Part shown: positions 59,501 to 64,000 of the stretch, in pieces
Layout: the number at the start of each line of letters is the position of its first letter
Position numbering within the stretch: position 1 is the stretch's first letter
From: Astropecten irregularis
Lineage: Eukaryota > Echinodermata > Asteroidea > Paxillosida > Astropectinidae
DNA length: 64,000 bases
Assembly (NCBI GenBank): GCA_963971285.1
Contig: OZ020256.1
Coordinates: 6,574,501 to 6,638,500 of the forward strand
Direction of reading: 5' to 3'
The notes under the pieces: generated by a model
Database searches by the model: none
The model's input: the letters and a program-made list of their open reading frames with translations, nothing else
Told to the model about the DNA's origin: nothing
Translations under genes and position numbers: made by a program

Positions 59501-62313
59501 CATACCGCTATATCCCAAGGATCATACGCTACATCCAGTCAGTTTTCCTTGTGGTTATTTGACGATTGAAAAATATGTTACACCGAAACAGACTTTCTTT
59601 TGATTTTGAGTTTTATTTCACTAGATGTTGCTCCGACCTGACAAGAAACTCTGAAGAAAGGCTATGCAACTTGAACGACCAAGAAAAATGTATGGAAAGT
59701 TTCTTTCCCAGTATACGCACCGATTTGACGACGTAAACCCAGTCAGACTTATTGCTGTCCTTCACTATAACTTGTCCTCGCCTAAGAAACACAGAGGAAA
59801 ATACAATTTGAGGAAAACGTTTTACGTGGCTGTCTTTTCATTGAACATTTGTATAATTTCGTCAGTAATTCTGACAAATGCTATCATAATCAAAATAGCA
59901 AAAATGTATACCAACAACACGGGGTTTTCACAATTATAGTGCGCCTCCAAGAGTTTGCAACGCGTTGGCCAATCGGAATGCACAAAATGTGTCGACCCAA
60001 TGCGCATCTGGAAAGAGTCGACCGATTCCGCGCATTGTGATTGGCCAACGCATTGCAAACTCTTGGAGGCGCGTATTTATCCAGTCCATGCTTACTCTCT
60101 TTGAATGAAAATGAATTTTAAGTGACCAAAATGATAAAATGTATATAACTGCTTCGGCAATATTAATTCAAACTGCACACAATTGAACAAAAAGGAAGAA
60201 ATGAAAATGGCGACGCCAGCCAAAGTAACACATCACTTACTTATAGAAATGGAACAGACACATTTCTGGGTGTTCAATCATTCGTTCTAGAGGCCAGTGT
60301 TTCATGAAAGAAAGTTGCCTAAACACACAAAAATAATTAAGAATAGTTTTAGTCAAAGTTAACAATTCAAATTTATCAGTAACGCTTCCTAATTAATCTG
60401 ATAAAGAAAATTAGGGTAGCACTTAGACTAATTAGGAGAAAAACTGCATAAGCTTTCGTAGTACTTCATCAGATGTAATGAAATGGTTCGATAGACTGAC
60501 ACAGCTTCCCACAATTTTCTCTAATTATTCTGACAAACTGTTCATCTTTGAAATCGGATTTCCCTAAAACCTTGCTGTCGAGAAGGCCATTTGGCCTTTT
60601 CTTTAGGCCCATTGGCAATGGTCGCTGATGAATTGAATGCGATAAAAATATGTCCAAAAAATGCCCAGAAAGAATCGCACTTTCATGTCCATCTGATCCG
60701 TTATGGGACTGCCCAGCCACGCAAAACCACCCCGAAGATTCGAGCCATTTCCCCGTTCTAACCTCAAGTAGTTGACATGCTCGGGTTCCTCCCCGGGCTG
60801 CTGGCCCCTCATGAAGATATCGAAGAAGTCCTCCCGTCCGATGGCCAGTAGCTGCACCTCTCCCTGACTGGACACGGTGGCCGTACGCTTGGAGTGATGA
60901 AGGAGAGCCAGCTCGCCGAAGCTGCTACCCTTGCGAAGCACGGCAGCTGTCCGGATACTGGTCTCTCCTGTGTCTGCCTTGGTCTCCATTATGGTCACCA
61001 CGACTACACACCACAAATGAAACCAAATGTCCAATCTTAATTATTGGTCATCCCATGGTGGTATCTTTTATGAATATACAATTACGATTATCCTTCATCA
61101 TTTATTGTTATGGGAACTTGTCAGAAGAAATCAAAATGTCATTTCACTTACCAGAGCCAGATATGACGAAATAGAAACTTTCGGCGTAGTGTCCCTGGCG
61201 TATGATCACTCGCTTCGGAGGAACACTGAAAGCAAATCATAGCAGTATGACAAGAATATTTCAAGTCTATCATTCCAAATTAAAGGTAATATAAAAACTT
61301 TAGTTTTTTGTCAAAGAAATACAGATTCATGGGCAAAAATATCAAGGAACATACAATCGCAGTCATCTGTGAAAATTTTAGTCCCATACGGTGCCCAGTT
61401 TTTGAGAAAACAGTGAAAACGGCTACAGTATTTTTTGTTAAGTCTTTTCTCTTTTATTTTTCATCTTTAAAAGATCAAAAATAATTTTGGTAACTGCTTT
61501 AACTCTTTTCTGGATAAATACAGTATTTCAGGCAGATGTGTCTACCATCACCATCTTTATACCCTGTAAAAAAAGTTAAAGGTAAATCTGTGAAAATTTC
61601 TGTTTCGGTATGCTACCAAAGTACTACCTTTAACAGCCCACACAGATATTGCGTAGACAAATTTCGATGTTTTTGGATGAAAGGGAGGCTTTCATGTACA
61701 AAAATCAACACCTGTAGGAATTTTGTCCCACAAAACTGCTTAAATATATAGGATTTGTACCGTTGCATCCTTGATAAAACGAAGTATGCCTTTATGAATC
61801 TGCCTATACGATTGCACAGTACAAAGATAATGATAACAAATTCAAAGTAACTCATTTGTTTTGTATAATCAATGGGCCTGTTTGTTCCACGCAAAGGATC
61901 ATGAATCCTTCGGATCCGGATCCCATTTTACCGTACCCTGCATAGGAGGTGGATACGGATCCGCGGGATTCGTCCGAAACAAACAGGCCCTACAATCTAC
62001 AAACTGAAGTTCTTCCCTAGTAGCACCATGACGGAACCACAAATATTTTTGTGGAAATAAAAGCTCTACTGAGGGGCCTATATACTAAACCAAATAAGAA
62101 CATTTTGGGTAGGCAGTCTTTTTAGAGCCAGGGCAGGCAAAGAGGAACTTCTTGCTGTTCGCTGCCGAGGCTCAACGGTTCAACAAGCACCTGAGGCTGA
62201 ACACGAAGAAAAAACGGTCCTCACCTTTCAAACCAAGCAACTTTGACCAGCTTCTCCTGCATATGAAGTGGGTATTCGGCAAAGGACTTCATGGTCTGCA
62301 GTCCGTACAGTGC
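53302..62313 (-). CDS. CNBD2-like: Gene C: CNBD2-like protein, 5' truncated by the window edge (last 11 exons)
   Basis: Exons 62313-62225, 61225-61152, 61003-60763, 60318-60241, 59781-59721, 58922-58805, 58331-58201, 57110-56832, 55431-55312, 54624-54565 and 53523-53302 join in frame (1473 bases, 490 residues plus TGA). CNB-A starts with RVIIRQGHYAESFYFVISGS. Its cassette is intact: FGELALLHHSKRTATV, near residues 82-97 of the visible part. CNB-B begins RGQVIVKDSNKSDWVYVVKS and is interrupted by about 200 residues. These include a 93-codon Ser-rich exon that the other two genes lack. CNB-B ends with a degenerate FGLSTLG cassette. The equivalents of gene A exons 1-5 are not visible up to base 64000 and are expected beyond it. 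Family assignment as for gene A. Confidence 0.82.
54010..54119. mobile_element. Family-7 palindrome (GGCCTGTTTGTTTAACGCA)
   Basis: Inverted ends gcctgattgtttaacgcaca and tgcgttaaacaaataggcc, with a core of gatccgg..ccctacataggacgtggatcc. Related copies: 10890-10988 (half), 61874-61990 and 63892-64000 (right end cut by the window). Confidence 0.72.
54565..54624 (-). CDS. Gene C exon, degenerate CNB-B cassette
   Basis: Acceptor gctgtag|GGTCTT, donor AGTTTG|GTAAGT. Encodes GLSTLGVDLGIDHEQSSVSL. Glu replaced by Leu and cassette Arg absent. Counterpart of the 48-base gene A exon 16, with the same SSVSL or TSVSL ending. Confidence 0.85.
55041..55284. mobile_element. Family-3 palindromic MITE
   Basis: Ends ggggccaatttcatagagct and agcttgatgaaattggcccc. 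Its right end is about 28 bases from gene C exon 55312-55431 (downstream, donor side). Confidence 0.83.
55312..55431 (-). CDS. Gene C exon before the CNB-B cassette
   Basis: Acceptor tttttccag|GCGGGC, donor GTCTTT|GTAAGT. Encodes AGMPHVMVTDEHSGSDSSSS, ending SVFVQIELLLPKDVF. Counterpart of gene A exon 15. Confidence 0.87.
55765..56119 (-). mobile_element. Family-1 MITE, full length
   Basis: Ends ttaaaggtagtatcatactt and aaagtatgatactaccttta, a near-perfect inverted pair. In a gene C intron, next to an aactccaagcatt repeat end. Confidence 0.83.
56832..57110 (-). CDS. Gene C extra exon: Ser-rich insertion (279 bases)
   Basis: Acceptor gccctgcag|TCCGCG, donor AAAACG|GTATGC. 93 codons, phase 0-0. 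Begins SASESSASEFGVHPPSNTFL and contains DSLPGSSSTISLPSIDSRRS and YSRESYSRSKFREISS. Candidate RRS/RES phospho-sites. No counterpart in genes A or B. GC-rich. Confidence 0.82.
57300..57560 (+). mobile_element. tRNA-derived SINE
   Basis: Starts gcatcctctttgagtgatcc and carries the ggctggatggctcagttggc A box and ggttcgtatcc B box. The anticodon arm is partly lost. A second tRNA-like fragment of the same family lies at 57660-57790. Confidence 0.68.
57660..57790 (+). mobile_element. SINE fragment
   Basis: tRNA-like half with a decayed A box (caactcaattggaagagcac) and an intact B box (ggttcgaatcccgctccagt), followed by the ttcccttggggttatttgat tail. Confidence 0.6.
57912..58155. mobile_element. 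Family-8 palindrome with GGCTCC-rich ends
   Basis: Left cctttctcaaagctcggctc then (cggctc)n; right ggagccggagccgagctttg, agaaaggccc. The core ttgccattgaagctgaagct is shared with 50205-50445 and, more diverged, 44039-44395. Confidence 0.75.
58201..58331 (-). CDS. Gene C exon in the CNB-B insertion (131 bases)
   Basis: Acceptor ctttacag|CTCCGG, donor CATGAA|GTAAGC. Encodes PELAAKRSMRSRLRNHSATA, then SYLQFIGVPTIATLGTSDMD. Same length and phase as gene A exon 14 with little residue identity. Confidence 0.82.
58805..58922 (-). CDS. Gene C exon, GSCQVLKQL
   Basis: Acceptor catgcag|GGATCT, donor TCATCAG|GTTAGT. Encodes GSCQVLKQLNAVKPVITSHQ and a His/Arg-rich linker. Starts like the equivalent exons of genes A and B, and leaves in phase 1 as in gene A. 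Confidence 0.8.
59325..59565 (-). mobile_element. tRNA-derived SINE
   Basis: Reverse copy with gcgggattcgaaccagtgat, then the ccctacgttggtggtgtccc body. In the gene C intron between the GSCQVLKQL and RGQVIVK exons. Confidence 0.7.
59721..59781 (-). CDS. Gene C exon, start of CNB-B
   Basis: Acceptor tttcttag|GCGAGG, donor AAATCG|GTGCGT. Encodes RGQVIVKDSNKSDWVYVVKS. 61 bases, as in gene A exon 12. Confidence 0.88.
59940..60074. mobile_element. Family-5 palindrome (GCGCCTCCAAGAGTTTGCAA)
   Basis: Left tgcgcctccaagagtttgca, right tgcaaactcttggaggcgc, with both arms containing cgttggccaatc. Copies at 45595-45723 (full) and 39227-39300, 43974-44045 (half). Confidence 0.75.
60241..60318 (-). CDS. 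Gene C exon between the CNB domains
   Basis: Acceptor tgtttag|GCAAC, donor TATAA|GTAAGT. Encodes QLSFMKHWPLERMIEHPEMC then LFHFY. One codon shorter than gene A exon 11. Confidence 0.85.
60763..61003 (-). CDS. Gene C exon, CNB-A cassette
   Basis: Acceptor tgtgtag|TCGTGG, donor TTGAG|GTTAGA. Encodes VVTIMETKADTGETSIRTAA, then FGELALLHHSKRTATVSSQG, ending EPEHVNYL. Merges gene A exons 8-10 and adds 12 codons. Confidence 0.93.
61152..61225 (-). CDS. Gene C exon, start of CNB-A
   Basis: Acceptor ctttcag|TGTTCC, donor GCTCTG|GTAAGT. Encodes VPPKRVIIRQGHYAESFYFV then ISGS. 74 bases, as in gene A exon 7. Confidence 0.92.
61280..61632 (-). mobile_element. Family-1 MITE, full length
   Basis: Begins attaaaggtaatataaaaac and ends gctaccaaagtactacctttaa-like sequence. 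In the gene C intron between exons at 62225 and 61225. Confidence 0.78.
62225..62313 (-). CDS. Gene C, first visible exon
   Basis: Acceptor tgtactag|GCACTG, donor GAAAG|GTGAGG. Encodes ALYGLQTMKSFAEYPLHMQE then KLVKVAWFE. Starts in phase 0 at an acceptor, so at least one upstream exon exists. 89 bases, as in gene A exon 6. Confidence 0.87.
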
Positions 62314-62429
62314 CTAGTACAAGGAGAGGAGATCAATATGATAGGAAATAACTCAGCGACCTTTTCACACCAGAGCGCCAAAAAAACCCACGGTGTCATG
62401 AATGTCAAAAACTCAACTGTTTGGCGTGC

Positions 62430-62870
62430 CGAGCTGACCGGATGACGAAACCGGCCAGCTAGGCACTCAACAAACATGAGCTCAACTATCTGGCGTGCCG
62501 AGCTGACCAGATGACGAAACCGGTCAGCTAGGCACGCAACGAGTACGAGCTCAACTGTCTGGCATGCCGAGCTGACCGGATGCATGACGAAACTGGCCAC
62601 TAGGCACGCAACGAGTACGAGCTCAACTGTCTGGCGTGCCGAGCTGACCGGATGACGAAACTGGCCAGCTAGGCACGCAACGAACACGAGCTCAACTGTC
62701 TGGCGTGCCGAGCTCACCGGATGACGAAACCGGTCAGCTAGGCATGCAACGAACACAAGCTCAATTGTCTGGTGTGCCGAGATGTCCGGGTGACAAATCC
62801 GGTCAGCTAGGCACGCAAAGAACACGAGCTCAACTGTCTGGCGTGCTGGCCTTATTGGTCCGCCACACGC
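62430..62870. repeat. 69-bp minisatellite with an open minus-strand frame
   Basis: About six copies of a 69-base unit (gagctcaactgtctggcgtg ccgagctgaccggatgacga..). 69 is 23 codons, and one minus frame runs open for 199 codons (62289-62888) with repeats like SSARQTVELVFVACLAGRFR. It lies about 120 bases upstream of the first visible gene C exon. Confidence 0.9.
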
Positions 62871-62899
62871 AGTGAGACCGCTCAGCACGCGGACACTAT

Positions 62900-64000
62900 C
62901 CTTGACACCGGGAATTAAGTTGATCCCTGGTGTGAATCATAGGCATAAATAGGTTGTTGTTTCGTCTGGAGTTTAACATTCAACAATTCAATTCCGCTCG
63001 TTTTACAAATGAATTTTGATGTATAAGATGTTTGTTTTTTTCTTCCTCGTCGCCACGCAAGCACGACTCTCCAGGAGAAAATGTCATACTCCATAAAGAT
63101 GTAGGGATCGGGCCATTTTTGATTATATATTTCGTTCTTTATTCAGAACAGCTTCATAAAAGATCATAATGTTTTCAAGATTGCGACTGTCTAGTGTAGG
63201 GGAAAGCCCCTCGTAAGTATCCCATTGCCCTGGCAACATGACGCAAGAAAAGACCATGAATCATTCAATACCTGCCAGACACCTTTGCGTTATTTGCTCT
63301 TCGTTGCTATACACACACAAGCCAAACATCGGCTACGTGACTACCACGCTCAGATTCGAGGGCCGCTAGTAACACAGCAAGCCCCGACAGACACGCTAAG
63401 TGTTTGCCAATGGAAACTAATCCCATCCAATATTTGTTCTGAGGATGGATAACGTTTGGACGAGGGCGATCTGATGGGAAGAATCCTCCTCATGCTATCA
63501 CGAAGTAGGGTATGAATTGACACTTACAATGCGACCACACGAAATGGATCTGCAGAGTTATTTCACAAGCATGTGTCAAATTTCGAGGAGTGTAACGGAA
63601 GCAATTCATCTCCCAATGGCTATGGGTCTGCTAAGTTGTTTTAGGAACGCGATCAGTGATCTGGTGGGGGTGGATTTCAAGAAGCCCTGCGATAGATCTT
63701 AACTTGAGTTACGAAGGATAACCCATCGTAGGGGTCCTATCCCACGTAGGGCTTCAGTTCATCAAAAGTACTACGATTGATAGCAAGTTATGAAGAGTTT
63801 GGTGAAATCGGCCCCTATAGTGCGCAAAAGCTGTTCCGGATCCCATTTTTGTAGCCTGCACATATAGCTATATACAGTATTAACATTTGGGACCTGTTTG
63901 TTTAATGCAAAGGATCCCAGATTAAGGGATCCACCTCCTATGCGGGGTACGCTAAAATGGGATACGGATCAGTAGAATCCGTGATCCTGTGCATTAAACA
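62900..64000. other. Right end: expected gene C intron
   Basis: Family-4 (63667-63814) and family-7 (63892-64000) elements. I looked for the 75-base exon expected upstream of 62313 (K.I..LL...P) and did not find it. Confidence 0.45.

Noticed and set aside
62101..62224. Plus-strand stretch with AKRNFLLFAAEAQRFNKHLR
   Set aside because: Looks protein-like but is antisense to the gene C intron next to exon 62225-62313, with no matching plus-strand exon nearby. Could be a decayed fragment of another gene.

Overview
The window is eukaryotic nuclear DNA from an AT-rich, intron-rich animal genome. I see no bacterial genes, rRNA or CRISPR. Short exons with GT..AG borders sit in a dense background of small palindromic (MITE-like) repeats and tRNA-derived SINEs. 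The repeat style and an expanded cyclic-nucleotide-receptor family suggest a marine invertebrate deuterostome, possibly an echinoderm such as a sea star. That assignment is inference.

The only protein-coding content I can support is a cluster of three paralogous genes. Each encodes a soluble protein with two cyclic-nucleotide-binding (CNB) domains of the CNBD2 type. Gene A is on the minus strand, 29996 to 3655, with 18 exons and 647 codons that join in frame from the chosen ATG to the stop. Gene B is on the plus strand and ends at 50993. Fourteen exons between 37850 and 50993 are firm; a first exon at 26334-26593 fits in phase and gives 658 codons. Gene C is on the minus strand, 62313 to 53302. 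Its last 11 exons (490 codons plus stop) are inside the window and its 5' part lies beyond the right edge. A and B are head to head, B and C are tail to tail. Paralogous exons often have identical lengths (71, 75, 89, 74, 84, 61 and 131 bases, and 207 = 65+81+61), so the array arose by duplication with later intron loss or gain.

In all three proteins the first CNB domain keeps the phosphate-binding-cassette landmarks FGE and (K/T)R(T/Q)(S/A)TV. The second CNB domain has FGL in place of FGE, no cassette arginine, and a long Ser-rich insertion that differs between paralogues. If the proposed first exon of gene B is right, it lies inside the first intron of gene A, so the two transcription units interleave.

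Layout: 1-613 35-bp satellite; 614-3654 repeats downstream of gene A; 3655-29996 gene A with many intronic repeats; 30000-37849 mostly repeats, with two competing candidate exons near 36.5-36.8 kb; 37850-50993 gene B; 50994-53301 convergent spacer with a nested foldback element; 53302-62313 gene C; 62430-62870 69-bp minisatellite with an open frame; 62900-64000 intron or upstream sequence of gene C with repeats.
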